Shown in pieces: positions 1 to 12,212 of a stretch of 64,000 nt of DNA (the first letter of the stretch is position 1; the number at the start of each line of letters is the position of its first letter). This DNA comes from Astrocystis sublimbata (Eukaryota; Ascomycota; Sordariomycetes; Xylariales; Xylariaceae). The translations under genes and the position numbers were made by a program. The stretch covers positions 1 through 64,000 of the forward strand of contig JAJNNY010000028.1 in assembly GCA_022453515.1 (NCBI GenBank), read 5' to 3'. The notes under the pieces were generated by a model, which was given only the letters and a program-made list of their open reading frames with translations, was not told the origin of the DNA and searched no databases.

Positions 1-1374
1 TAATTATATATATAGCTTATATTTTTAAAATATAACTCGCTTTTTAGCTAGTCCCTATTTTTGATTATTAGCGTACTATTTATATGTATTATTGCGATCT
101 ATCGTATACTGTTTTGGTTACTAACGCTTGTTTTCCTTTAGGTACTCTTTTGTTTTTCCGTTCTTTTTGGGGTTTAGGGCATTTTTATATATAATGTCCC
201 ATTTGTTGGCAATTGTAACATTTGATTTGCTTAAGGTTTTTTTCTGTGGCGTTAACCTTTATTAGGCCTAGGTGCGTTTTTATAGCTATGGATTAATTCT
301 TTCGCGCCTTTTTAGTATTAGTTATATATATGGCTCCTTTTTTTTGTTTTTATATATGTTTTTTTTATAAATAATTATCGATTTTAATTATTAATATAAT
401 ATAGTTATATAGTTTTTTTAATTATTTGATTTAAAATAACTTATTTTAAACTTTGTTTTTTAATCCTTTATAAAATATAGATATTAGGTTATTATTATTA
501 TTTTAAATTATAAGTATAAGTATTTTTTTTAAACTTAATAGTGTATTTACTAGCTAACCTAGTTTATTATAAGTCTAGTAGTTTTTGTTCTGTTTGTTTT
601 TCGGTTTCTAGATTATTATATATATTTATAAAAGCTTTTTTAAATCCCTTTATATCGGCGAATGCTTTTTTACTATCTTTTAACTAATTTTTTTTTTTGT
701 TTTCGATAAATTCTTTTATTTTTAGCTCGAACTATTCTAGTATTTCTCTAGTAAGGAATTCTATAACGTAAAAAATCTTCTCTCCTTCTAAAGGAAAGTC
801 CTTTCTAAAGTACTATATATAGGCCTTAGCCTAGGTTAAAAATCCTTTTAACTAGTCTTGTTTTCTATTAAATATAGTTAGTTAAGTTAGCTTATAATAC
901 TTTAGCTTAAATATCGCAAATAGTTGGTTTTCAAACTATTTATTAGTTTTATTTAACTAATTAATTCTTTTATATAACTAATTAATAATTTTTAGGACTT
1001 ATTCCTAAGTTATATTAAGTGTCTAAGCTTACGTAGCTATTACATCCTATTGCTTAGCTTATTTTATAGCTTAACTAAACAAAACTATTTAAAATATAAC
1101 AACTGCTCTATTTATAATACTAAATATAGGGTAGAATAAGGGTTTTAATAGGTTTATATTCCTAAAAATAAGGGCTAAGCTTATAATAAAAGATCGCTAA
1201 GCAATATAAAGTATTATTTACTAAATTGTTAGGAGGTTACTCCTATTCTAAGAACTATTAGTATATTTAGATTAAATAGTAAAGTAAAAAAACACTAGAT
1301 ATATAGGAATACTGTCGAGGCTATATAGTATTTCCTTCCTTTATATAATTGCTTATCTCTATTATCTCTACAGA
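1..1374. other. AT-rich, probably RIP-degraded DNA
   Basis: This stretch is visibly dominated by A and T, with runs of TA-rich sequence and almost no CG. No open frame worth calling exists on either strand. The composition changes abruptly near 1370-1440, where GC-balanced sequence with copia pol homology begins. Such AT-rich blocks next to transposon remains are typical of RIP in filamentous ascomycetes. The RIP interpretation is inference; the composition and lack of frames are seen directly. Confidence 0.7.
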
Positions 1375-1428
1375 GACGTGTCACGTGACATCGGATACCC
1401 CTATATCCGATATTCACGTATACGTGTC
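1375..1428. repeat. Imperfect inverted repeat at the edge of the AT-rich block
   Basis: The left arm (GACGTGTCACGTGACATCGG and onward) pairs with a right arm ending in CGTATACGTGTC. The inner 8 bp (ATCGGATA at 1390-1397 and TATCCGAT at 1404-1411) match perfectly around a 6-base loop. It sits 8 bases before the surviving copia pol sequence. It may be part of a degraded LTR or an insertion edge; the sequence does not decide which. Confidence 0.5.
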
Positions 1429-1436
1429 TGCCTTGC

Positions 1437-2787
1437 ATGACCCCTCGTCATGTGGCTGCGCTGGGTCTCTCCAACTGGCCTGTCCTACAGTTGGTTCGTA
1501 ACATAGACCCCTCGTTAATCAAGGACTACGGAATGCGAGCAGAATTACGAGATATTTCGCAGGCCTACACTCAGTCGTACGACCGGCTTACCAGGGACAT
1601 TTACGCGCGCCTGCCGAAGGAAATCGAGGACAAATACCCTACAGGCACAATACTTAAGATCGTACGACCACTCTATAGCCTAGCAGAATCCGGGCTATAT
1701 TGGTTCAAAACGTACCACACACACCACCGTACGCAACTTGGAATAAAAGTCTCTACGTACAACCCATGCCTCCTATATACTAAAAAAGGGCCTGATTCTT
1801 TCGGTATTACGGGACTATAAACGGATAATACGCTTAGTATTACGTCGAAAGCGTTTTCGTACAATAAAGAATAGAAGCTCCCCTTCTGGGCAAAACCGAA
1901 AACGATTCTTTTTAAGGAACAGCCAGTTGAATTCAACGGAGGCCGTATCTACGCTAACAGATAAGATTTTGTTTTTACCCAAAAAGGATAAGCAGAACAT
2001 TTATAGGAAATAAACCTTTGTACGAATAAAAGTCCGTAGTAATACGTTACTTAACGTACCAAAAAAACATATATCGCATCTATATACCAACCAGAAGCCG
2101 CATACAACCTTTTAGTAGCCGCGTAAGTAGTTGAACCTACGGAAAAAAACATTAAAGCATTTAACATACGATTAAGATAGCAGATCGAAAACCAGGACCG
2201 CGGACTATAGTATATACCACTTGATTTTAGCCGTATAAAGATATTTATCTTTACGGACGGCTCTTTCGCGAATAATAAGGACCTTAGCTCCCAACTTGGA
2301 TTTATCATTATTCTAGCAAATAAGACTCGTACGAAAAGCGATTTTACAATTAAGGGAAATATCGTTTACTGGAACTCTATTAAATACAAACGCGTTATAC
2401 GGAGTATGCTTGCAAGCGAACTCTACAGTATGGTCAATAGATTTAACTATACAATTGCCCTTAGAACCACCATATAGAAGATCGCTCGTACGATTGGAAT
2501 TCCCCAAATTCCCCTCGTTATTTGTACAAACTTAAAATCGTTATACAACTATCTCGTTAAGCTGAGTACTATATAAAAAAAACGCCTTATAATCGATATT
2601 ATATTACTTAAAGAAGCGTACAAAAACCGGGATATAGCAGAGATACAATGGATTAACGGAAAAAACAACCCGGCAGACGCTTATACGAAAAAAAAACCTA
2701 AACGGGGCACTCGAGAAGCTAGTTTCTACAAACGAGCTTACTATACGAATAAAAGCATACGTAGATAGAGTTGGTTCATAAGCAATC
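1437..2787 (+). mobile_element. Degenerate Ty1/copia retrotransposon pol (reverse transcriptase to RNase H)
   Basis: The first part, 1437-1820, is still an open 127-codon frame resembling the copia reverse transcriptase, with the sequence RDISQAYTQSYDRL and a downstream IVRPLYSLAESGLYW segment. Copia homology then continues with many in-frame stops, for example VEFNGG near 1930 and IYQPEAAYNLLVAA near 2080-2130. The RNase H region begins at about 2250 (FIFTDGSFANNKDLSSQLGF), continues through LASELYSMVN near 2410, and ends in WINGKNNPADAYTKK near 2650-2690. Gag, protease, integrase and the catalytic YVDD-type part are not recognisable. Many stops fit C-to-T or G-to-A change, as expected from RIP. 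The element is inactive. No clear pair of LTRs was seen. Confidence 0.85.
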
Positions 2788-2859
2788 ACTAAGCAACATC
2801 ACAAAAAGAAGAGTTCCCAGTGTCCAATTAGTAACTACGGTACAAAAATAGAGTAGGTA

Positions 2860-2882
2860 CTTCTTCCGTCATACGGAAGAAG
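2860..2882. repeat. Perfect 10-bp-arm hairpin
   Basis: CTTCTTCCGT and ACGGAAGAAG flank a 3-base loop, just beyond the last recognisable copia codons. It could be an LTR-internal hairpin or chance; no function can be assigned. Confidence 0.5.
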
Positions 2883-4046
2883 GTACATACTCCACTTAGA
2901 TCAAGCAGGGCTAACGCACCCACTTTTCGTATGTATAAGTATCTCTTCGTACGAGACTGGCCTAGGTACTTTTCTAGACAAGAGAAACAGAGACTTTTGA
3001 TGAATACATTTTGAACCCATTTGGCTGATGCCAGTGAACCCCTTTCGTTGTACGCACGCGTGCACCTGAGGTCCACCAACAGTTTCTGTGTGTATCGTCT
3101 GGTGTTGGAAATAGAAGAGGGGCGAGAGACAAGGAAATTTGACCATCAAGAGATTCGAACCTCTGGCACCGAAAGCTGCGGTAGAGATGCAATCGCTCAA
3201 CAACCGCATTGCTTCACTGGAGAATCTAACAAGGTCTTCTCAGTAACACAACATTGAAAATCAAATAAAATAATAAATGGAAGAGAAGGACGCTTGTTGA
3301 TTATAGAACTTGAGGGGATTCTCCATTTTGAATTAATTACAGTTAGGGGCTAATTAAATAGTGTGAAATATGAGCAATGTTATATACACATATCATATGT
3401 GTCTCATTGGTCTTGTGCCCTTTCCTTATGTGTATCTAGGTACCTAGTGATTTTAGAAACTTTAAACCCCATGAGGTCTAATTCTTCATTTTTCCTTCAC
3501 ATAATAAGAAGGCGATGGATGAGGCAATGTATCTTCTTTCATTGGAGGCGTTTTTAGAAGAAGTCCACTCTACTATTTTCTATGTCAAGTTGTTATCTGT
3601 CTGGGGTCGATAGCAAGACTGAGACTGTGTCATTGAGGCGACTGACTATGTGCATTGCCAATTATTGCATAGGAACGAACTTCCACTGGTAGCATTTATT
3701 AGAAAGACTTCACATACTTTGTCTAAGGATTACAACTAGTACGCCCTCAAAAGGGCAAGAGGTGCGTTATGGGATGGAAAAGAACTGCAGCTAGCTGTTG
3801 TTGCAGCCAACAACCGAATTGAAAAAAGCGGCGACTCTCAATTCTTGCTGTTGGTTTATCACAATCTTGCATTCATTTATCCGATTATGGGTACCGAACA
3901 TTGTGAGACATCGAAAGAGCTCACTAACAGTGTACACATGGGGAGCTTTCATTCTTTGTCTCCCTGATCCCCCCTCCATCCTCTCCTCCCCAGTCTAGCT
4001 CCCAAACCTAAGCATCTTCAATAGACCAATAAATCCTACCAATACC
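2883..4046. other. Gene-free stretch upstream of the FAD oxidoreductase
   Basis: Only short chance frames occur here. A tRNA-like T-loop string is present near 3150 but does not fold into a tRNA. The last 100 bases, before the ATG at 4047, are C/T-rich (CCCCCCTCCATCCTCTCCTC near 3967), as is common for a fungal promoter and leader. Confidence 0.5.
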
Positions 4047-5805
4047 ATGAATACCACAGAGACTATAGAAGCTCTTCGGCGTGCCCTACCAGCGACCCAG
4101 TTCACAGAGCGTGGATCAGCAGAGTACGATGATTTTAAACAACTATACCAATCCGGACTCTGTTCCGACATCAACCCCGCGTGGGCAGCTCAGCCCACGA
4201 CTGCCGAAGAAGTCTCAACCTTCGTCAAGACGATCAAGCCCTTCGCGCTAAATGGGAAAGCTCCTTTTGCTATCGTCGGAGGCGGACAACAGCCAGCTCC
4301 AGGCTGCTCGAACATAGAAAGCGGTATCACACTGTCCTTACAGGGCCTCAAGGGAATTGATATCAAGGATGGCGTAGTCCAAGTCGCCGCGGGCGAGAGC
4401 TGGGGACCGGTCTATGACAAACTTGGGGAGGTCGGCTTGGGCTTCTCGGGAGGACGCTCGTATCGGTCGGGCATTGGGGGTCTGGCTCTGGCAGGTAAAT
4501 CACTATTCTCTTCTCGATTCGAGGAGTATGCTTAACTTTTGCTATAGGTGGCCTATCTTTTGTCTCGTCACGCGAGGGCTTCATCTCGGACGGTGTAAGT
4601 CATTCAATTTGAATATTTCTTGAACACCTGTGTGACTACGCCTACTTCGAACTATGCTAACTCTTGGGGATATGTATAGGTTGTCAACTTTCAGGTTGTC
4701 CTAGCCTCTGGTTCCATTGTAAACGCCAATGCCGATGAGAATCCTGACCTCTGGGTCGCACTGCGCGGCGGTGGTAATAATCTGGGGATCGTGACGCGCT
4801 TCGACTTTCGGACATTCAAGCAAGGCCCTGTATATGGTGGTACTATATACTACTTCGGCGACAGCTTCCCAAAGCAGCTGGACGCTCTCGTGCACGAGTT
4901 ACAGAAGCCCGATGCATCCGAGGAGACACACTTGATGCTCAGCATTGGCTATTCAGGCATATTTGGCCCGCAGTTGATGTGTATGAATCGTAAGTTAAAA
5001 TCATGCTCGACTCCTCCCCATCAGTGTGAAGGGATCAGAAGATATGACGTGTTCACAATTCACGACATTCTAAATGGGCTGGATGCATCTTGGGAATCAT
5101 CTAATTGAGCGCATAGAGGTCTACTGTACGCAGGGAATCGATAAGTCGCCCGTGCTGAAACCGTTCACGGACATCCAGCCGCAAGTCGACCAGATGAATT
5201 CTCTACGTATGCATACCCTAGCAGAAGCAGCCAGAGAGCAAGCTGGAGACAGGCCCGCTCCCAAAAGGTAAGAGTTGATATTGACCAATACATGCCATTG
5301 CATAGCGGCTGATCCTGGTGCAAGATCCATCTACATGAACACAACTGTCAAAGCCGACGTCGCAACGCTAAAGGCTGCGACGGAGATCTACTCAGCAGCC
5401 ATCGAGCCGCTCAAGCCGTGTAAGGACGTCTTGCTTTCCTTCACGCTGCAGCCGTATGCTCGGACGCTACTCGAACGGTCTGCCGCCTCGGGTGGTAATG
5501 TGCTGGGCCTCGAACCAGAGCTGGGTTCGCTCGTGAGCATCCTCTTCCTCACCTGTTGGGAGGACAAGGATGATGACGAAAAGATCATCGGTACCTTGAG
5601 AAAAGCGCTGGAGGAGATCGACCACGATGCAGAAAGCAGAGGAACATTGGTTCCGTTCAAGTACCTCAACTATGCGGCGCCGTTCCAGGACCCTATTGGG
5701 TCATATGGCGAAGCAAACCAGGCAAAGCTGCGCGATGCTAGCCTGCAATATGACCCGGATGGCTTGTTTCAGAAGGGTGTCCCTGGTGGTTGGAAATTGT
5801 TCTAG
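4047..5805 (+). CDS. FAD-linked oxidoreductase (VAO/PCMH type, FAD_binding_4)
   Basis: The model joins 4047..4494, 4548..4594, 4680..4989, 5117..5267 and 5325..5805, giving 478 codons; every intron is GT-AG and phases close. The product belongs to the vanillyl-alcohol-oxidase-like flavoproteins, which oxidise small alcohols, amines or sugars and are often secondary-metabolite enzymes in fungi. The FAD-binding half runs from about residue 45 to 215, with GGGQQPAPG at 78-86, SGIGGLALAGGLSF near 140-154 and ALRGGGNNLGIVT near 200. The C-terminal DPDGLFQKGVPGGWKLF is the usual end of this family. The site that normally holds the 8-alpha-linked FAD histidine (GGH) reads GGQ here (Gln81), so FAD is probably bound non-covalently. 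No signal peptide is evident, so it is likely cytosolic. Substrate cannot be told from sequence, and no biosynthetic cluster surrounds it. Confidence 0.9.
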
Positions 5806-8349
5806 TAGGAGTTTAAATGCAGATACTCTTTCGGGGGATTGATTGGATGGCAAGTTTGGGTCACATGTGTTTTACGCTTCTCGGAGGGTGATTAGAACAG
5901 GGCCGGCTGTAATCAATTACTCTCAAGAATAAGTGCAATTGTATCAATTTGACAAGAGTCCAGTCTGCCTTCAGGTCCAAGGGGGCAGGACTGATAGCTA
6001 CTAGACAATTAAGGACTATGGAAAGTAAAGGGTTGGTCTTGTAAACTTGAGCCGATATGCTATGTCGTACGCATGAATATATATTTATTGAAGGCCTTGA
6101 ATATTGCTGGGTTGAGTGAGGTTAACGGTATGGTGATCGATTTCAGTAGATATTCCTCGATTTTTTGATTCCGCTGTTACTATCGTGAGTCCTTGGATTG
6201 GCATTTTCTTGGATATCCTGTCGCAGCGAAGGTGACATTGAACCACCTCTTTACCGGAATTGTTGTATAGGCCGTCTCTCAGAATTGTACAATTATCATG
6301 TGGCATCTTGAATGAATACTGAAAAAGGGGTCGATCTTTACACAACTGAGAATACCGAGTCCTCATCACGTGATGGCTTCTCATTGAAGTAACAGCTGAT
6401 AAGTCGCAGTTGAAGGTATGTATTTTAGAATTGTAAATTAGGTTCGGCTAATAATAAGGACCCCCCTGGAAGTAGGTTAGATATTATACTCATTCAAAGG
6501 GCCGGCACGAGAGCACATGGCACGTGTCTGTGCTGGGATGATTTGCATTGCCGACGCTAGGAGTACCTAAGATCTCGGGATGCGCAGCTAATCTTCCCAC
6601 TAGGCAGCTCGGGCAGTGCGCGCAGGCTCTAGCAGAACTCTAAGCTTCTGCTGAGCAGGGGACGCACGCGACGAAGCTCTAAGCCGCTCAAGGATGGCTC
6701 CAATCAAAACGCAAGACTAAAAAAAGACAAGACCAAGACATGGGCTAGCGAAGTACGTACAGTACAGTGCTGTACTTGTTCGAACTGCAGGGTGCGCAGA
6801 ATTGATTGATTGCGACATGGATGTCCAAAGTTTGACAGGACCCTTCTTGCACCTCTGATGGAATGCAAGCAAGGGCTTGGGAATTAATTGGTGAGTAATC
6901 GTTTAAGAGCTGGGTGACGAGGATGGGTAGCAGTTGATAAGTACCGTACCTAAACTGACCCTTGCGCGCTTCTTCAGTACCACTTGCGCCTAGGTACACA
7001 CATCTCACATCTCAATCTCAGCATCTGACTCGTTATCGCCAACGATGCTCATGAACGATTGTCCAACGATTGGGCCAAGTCAGCGGATGGTTCGCTGTAT
7101 GCGAAGAGACCTCGGTCTGTCTGTCTTGGATTTCCTGCTGTGCTGTCCGCTGTCCGCTGTCCGCTGTCCGCCGTCGCACAGGCCCTGACACGGGCTGGTC
7201 GGTGTCGATCCGTGGTACAGATTGCTCACCGAAATCGTCATGGCGCTCAAGCATCGGACCAGACGAGACAGACAGACCAGGCAAAGCTCAGACCAGAGAA
7301 CCAGGCATCCTGGCCGTAACGGTACTTCGGCACGCTATCGATCAATGTTGTCAAGCTTGTTCGGGGTGTTGTTTACACTCTGGCCCTGCATGCGCGCCCG
7401 CCGATCTGCAATTCTGACATGCAACGCTAGTCGTAGCAATCAACCCAACCGCGCCAACCGGCTCCGTCATCGTCGGCTTTGCGCCACCTTCTACGTCACC
7501 TTCCCGACTTTGCATCTTCTTTCGACTTTCGTAGGCCGAGATAGGATGGAGCTTTAGGTGTGTTGAGTTTCGCAGAGCGCAGCGGCATAGTGGACCTCGG
7601 GATAGAAACCCCGAATTGTGCCCTGGACAGAGACAGCAGCAATGGTTCGTAGCGACCAATCCTGCGATGCCGACTGGATCGCGAAAGCACACGGACCGGC
7701 CTTGCTAGGTAGTTGGTCGTTCGTCGGTAGCTTGCTTGCCTATGGTTTATGCGTATGCGCATGTACTGTGATTAATATTTAGCGGTAAGGACAGTGGACG
7801 TCCGACAGGCGACGTACAGTCGAGCAGCAGGTGGTGGGACGACCCTGCAGACCATTTGCAGCTTGTCACTGGATGACGGGGTGGGTGACTGGGCAGGGCA
7901 GGCGAGGGAAGACAGGTTCAAGTGCGCACGCACCAGGCCGGATCATTGGAACAGGGACTTCCCCCTCAGGACGTACACCTTAGAGTTTAGCCCTTTTGGG
8001 AATCCATCGAACTACCATATCAAGTGGACAGCAGTATAACCCCATTGTAAGACAGCTTCTGTGCTGTTGTCTTTCCCCTGATGATCCTTGGAACACGTCG
8101 AACAATTGACATGGTTTCTAAAAATGTCTTGGAGTATAGAACAACGATCGTAACAAACCCAGCCAAAACGTGGAGGGAAATAAGCATAGATTCAGCAGTG
8201 GGCTATCTATCGAGGGTATCTTCCTAGGCGGGCTAGGTACTTTATCAATCGTGCATCTCTCTCTCAAATGTTCCCACTTAGACCTCTCATTTCCGCGTAC
8301 GTGATTGGACCGACAGCAAGCAGTTGCCTAGGATAGCTTAAACCGAGCT
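5806..8349. other. 2.5-kb stretch without a convincing gene
   Basis: Short overlapping frames on both strands (for example near 7060-7560) lack family resemblance and fungal-like intron structure. The section 7130-7560 is rich in C and G with a small heptamer repeat. It contains the 3' region of the flavoprotein gene and far-upstream sequence of PSY2. I see no RNA gene. Confidence 0.5.
7143..7170. repeat. Four tandem copies of CTGTCCG
   Basis: The heptamer CTGTCCG is repeated four times without interruption, followed by the variant CCGTCGC. It is a simple-sequence expansion in non-coding DNA. Confidence 0.9.
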
Positions 8350-9336
8350 GTGGAGAGTACATACAGAGTACTGCGACCCACCAGCGCACGGACGGTACCC
8401 GCCCCCAGTAGCACAGGCCCCCAGCACGCCAGAACCAGAGCTCGAAGCCGCCAGGTTCGGGCTCGTCTGGTCTGGTCTGGGTCTCTCGCTCGTCTCCATC
8501 CCCGTCAAGTCTCCAGTCTCCAGTCTCCATCCTCACCTCATGTCTCGCCATTCGTGTTAATTCGCATTAGGCAGGCTTGGGTATCTCGCGCTATCAATCC
8601 GCCGCCCAGTCGCCCGCCCGCCCACAAGTCACGCCCCATCTGTCGCCTCCCGTTCCCCTACCGCAACTTTATATCCATCCCCGGATCAGCATCACCATCA
8701 CCGACCGACTGCGACTGCGACTGCGACCGCGCCCGCCCAGTGCTCACAGCTTATATCCCGAGGTTGCGACGTTGCGGATCATCGCATCCGCCACTCCGCC
8801 ATTCCGCCGCGCGACCCTCGCCCTGTCGTCGTCACCTCCCTCACCTCACCTTGTGCACCGCACCGCGCCAACTCGCTGTCGCCGCCCATCGCTTGCTCAC
8901 CTGGTCTCGGCTGACCCGTGCCATCCACCCGTTGCTATCTGCTGCTGCTCACCGTCCGCGCCCGCTGTCGGTCGCGACCTTGCCTGCGCGCCACTGGCCC
9001 CCTCCCTCCGGCCACCAACCAACAGTACCACTGTCCCTCACTCACCCACGCACGTCACACACGTACACACACACGCACACGCACGTACGCAGGCGTCTCC
9101 ACTCCTAGTCGCACTGCTCGTCGTGCGCCCGCGCGTTCACCCCTAGTCGCACTGCTCGTCGTGCGCCCGCGCGTTCACCCACCTAGCGCACCACCCCCCG
9201 AGGAAACGTGGCGGCTCTAACTCTCCTCAGTCAACCTGATACTGAGCTCTCCCTGCAGCAGCATCTCGATCTTGCGCCCGAGCTTCTGCACTACAATCGT
9301 CTCGCGACTGAGGTGGACTCCGACTACCCGTTGACG
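8350..9336 (+). promoter_or_regulatory. Long pyrimidine-rich promoter/5' leader of PSY2
   Basis: This kilobase is strongly enriched in C, with many CCCGCC, CCATC and CAC runs on the plus strand, and ends at the ATG of PSY2. Two long overlapping frames cross it (252 and 189 codons), but both are low-complexity Pro/Arg/His/Ser and arise from the base bias. A 38-bp tandem duplication lies at 9104-9179. Pyrimidine-rich leaders are common before housekeeping genes in filamentous ascomycetes. The transcription start cannot be placed. Confidence 0.5.
9104..9179. repeat. 38-bp perfect tandem duplication in the PSY2 leader
   Basis: Two adjacent copies of a unit beginning CCTAGTCGCACTGCTCGTCG start at 9104 and 9142 and match over the full 38 bp. 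The identity shows a recent duplication or selection for sequence. It lies 158 bp before the PSY2 start codon. Confidence 0.9.
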
Positions 9337-12212
9337 ATGGCGGCACAGCCGGTGCCTCATCCGTCGACGGATCGGAGGCGAGTCAAGGTCTACGAACTTC
9401 GTAATAACGACTGGTTCGATCGCGGCACCGGCTTCTGCACCGCCACCTTTGGGTCTGTAAGTTGACCATGTCCCTCAGAGATTGCTGCTCTTTTGCCCAG
9501 CTCAGTATCGCTAATTGTCGTGCTTGCGCAGTGTGAGGATGGCCAACCGCGAGATTCCCAGGTGGTTGTGGAGTCCGAAGACCAGCCTGAACGTATCTTG
9601 CTCAAGACTCGCATTTGCAAGGAGGATGGATTTCACAAACAGCAAGGTTTGCTGCCCACTATCCTTGATATCTATTATCGCCCAAGATGGCTAATTCAAT
9701 GCTACCGCAGAAACCCTTATTGTCTGGACGGAGCCTACGAATGGCATCGACATGGCGCTTAGTTTTCAGGAAGCTGAAGGCTGCGCCATGATTTGGTGAG
9801 TCTGGTGCCCTGTGGGAGTCACGATCGGAGAACGACAGTAGCTGACGAGCGCGACAGGAAATTTATCAACAGCATACAGCAGCAGTACAACCCGTCCAAT
9901 AACCAAGGTGCGCGCCATCGCATACCGTCCCTTCCATCTCTACCGCGCTAAATGTTGACACTTTCTATAGATGATAGCCTGTCAGACGATTTAACTATGG
10001 AGGTCACCGTCCATCCGATCAGTCTTCCAGAAGCCTCCCTGGCCAACCTCCCCGATGTCGAGTCACAAATACGCATGTTGAGTAGTTCGGTTAATGGCCG
10101 AGACGCTCTCACGAAATATGTGGTCGCCGAGAATTACATCGATAAACTCATACCTATCGTATCCGACGCCGAAGATCTCGAAAGTCTTGCTGATCTCCAT
10201 CGTCTCTGCAACATCATGAAGACTATCCTTATGCTTAACGACACATTTCTTATCGAACATGCCGTTTCCGACGCATGTGTGCTTGGTGTTGTCGGCGCTC
10301 TGGAATACGACCCTGACTTTCCGAGCCACAAAGCGAATCACCGCCAATGGTTGCAGGGTGAGGGCAGGTTCCGCGAAGTTGTTCGCATCGAGGAGCCTGG
10401 CATCCTTCAGAAGATACATCAGACCTATCGGCTACAATACCTGAAAGATGTCGTGCTTGCTCGCATCTTGGATGATAATACCTTCTCAGTGCTGAACTCG
10501 TTGATTTTCTTCAACCAGGTGGACATTGTTCAACACTTGCAGGCAAACTCGTCCTTCCTCTCCGAGCTCTTCAACATTTTCAAAGCAGCCCAGGATACGC
10601 GGAAAAGAGAAGCGGTCCTTTTCATTCAGCAGTGCTGTGCCATTGCAAAGAACCTTCAGCCCCCAGCTCGAACGACGCTATACAACAACTTCATCGCTCA
10701 TGGTCTCTTTCAGGTCGTCAATTTTGGACTCAGAAGTAATGACGTATCGGTTCGCGTTGGTGCAACAGAGATTATGGGATGCATGATAGACCACGACGCC
10801 CAGATGATTCGCCACACAATCTATCGCCAAATAAACGAAAAGCAACCTCCGTTGACTGACACCCTTATCGACCTTTTGCTCGTCGAGACAGATTTAGGGG
10901 TCAAATCACAAATCTCCGAAACGCTCAAGATTCTACTTGAGCCCGGACACCAGATACCGGCCGAAGCTTTTGCGAAGGCCAATGGGGACTATGCCGGTAG
11001 GGCCAGGATAGTCCTCCAGGAGCCGGATCCTCAGCAAGACCATTTCCTCGGCCTCTTTTACGAAAAGTCAGCCATCAAGCTTTTCCAGCCCCTGATCGCA
11101 TTGCAGGACCGAACGACTATGGAATTCTCCATTGTTGAGGCCTCCGCTTTTAGTTATCTTGTCGAGATCCTTTGCTTTTTCATCAGACAGCATCACCATC
11201 GCAGCAAATTCTTCGTTCTGACCCACAACATCGTGCCGCGCATCACTCAACTGTTACAGTGCTCGGAGAAGTTCTTAAAACTCGGTAAGTTAGCTTGTCT
11301 TGCTGGTATGACTTTTGCTGACCATGTGCAGTCGCTGTCCGTTTTCTCCGTCAACTCGTTGGTTCACAGGATGAATTTTACATCAAGCACCTGTGCGAGA
11401 AAAAAGTACTCGAACCCGTGCTCGACCTACTCATTGAAACTATGCCGCGTGATAATCTTATAAGTTCCGCATGTTTAGAGCTATTCGAGCTCGTGAAAAA
11501 GGAAAACATAAAAGACCTAGTGAAGCACATGGTGGAGAACTACCGAGGCAAAGTACACTGCCTGTCGTACATGGAACTCTTTAGGACATTGATTCTTCGG
11601 TACGACCAGACGTCGGGATTTACGGCCAACATGGAATGTTTCATGGAGTCTGAGGATGAGTCCTCTCGGGAACGGCAGCGCAACAATCGACTGCCTCCCC
11701 AAAGAAATACCATGGAACATTTGACTATGGATGACGCCCAGGAAGAATATTGGAACACCTCGGATGACGAAGATGATCTCCAAATCAAGCCTAGCAATCC
11801 ATCCTTGTCTGCGAATGGCGAATCCCCAGGCGCCAAGCTTTTAGTTGATTACGCTTCGGATGAAGATCCCGATGATAACATCGATGCGGGAGCTTTCTCA
11901 GGCGACGAGGACATGCCAGAAGAGAAGGACCAAACGACGAATGGTGGAAGCCCAGGAGTCGTGGCGCCCCCAGAACGTGTCTCAGAAAAGCGTCGGCGTG
12001 AAGAGGAAGAAGAAGACGATCTCAGCAAAATGGTGCAGTCCAAACGCCGCAATAGCTCGTCGGCAGGGTCGACCGCTTCAAGCACTGCATCAAGCGCTCT
12101 GCGGAGGAAGAGGGTGGGGTCTGGAGCTCGCGACTCTGGAGGGGGCCCTCGGAAAATTGCAATCAGTCTGACATCCACCGCGAAAGTCGGAGACTTCGAA
12201 AGTGAAGAATGA
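9337..12212 (+). CDS. PSY2: Protein phosphatase 4 regulatory subunit 3 (Psy2/SMEK)
   Basis: The model joins 9337..9456, 9532..9646, 9711..9795, 9858..9907, 9971..11284 and 11332..12212, giving 854 residues. Psy2 targets the PP4 catalytic subunit to substrates, notably phosphorylated H2A and Rad53 in DNA-damage recovery. The N-terminal EVH1/PH-like domain (about 14-115) contains RVKVYELRNNDWFDRGTGFC and IVWTEPTNGIDMALSFQ. The SMK-1 domain and HEAT-like helices follow from about 180, with the family-typical DVVLARILDDNTFSVLNSLI. The tail from about residue 610 is acidic and low-complexity, with a basic KRRR stretch and Ser-rich repeats, suited to nuclear localisation. The first ATG with family resemblance is at 9337; a longer frame upstream lacks an ATG. 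Five introns, four of them within the first 640 bp, split the EVH1 domain into short exons. Confidence 0.95.

Noticed and set aside
3141..3212. tRNA-like string on the minus strand (AGAGGTTCGAATCTCT)
   Set aside because: The T-loop text is present, but T-stem, anticodon and acceptor do not pair; no A box.
8350..9146. Overlapping 252- and 189-codon frames
   Set aside because: Pro/Arg/His/Ser low-complexity sequence made by a C-rich leader; no domains and no intron structure.
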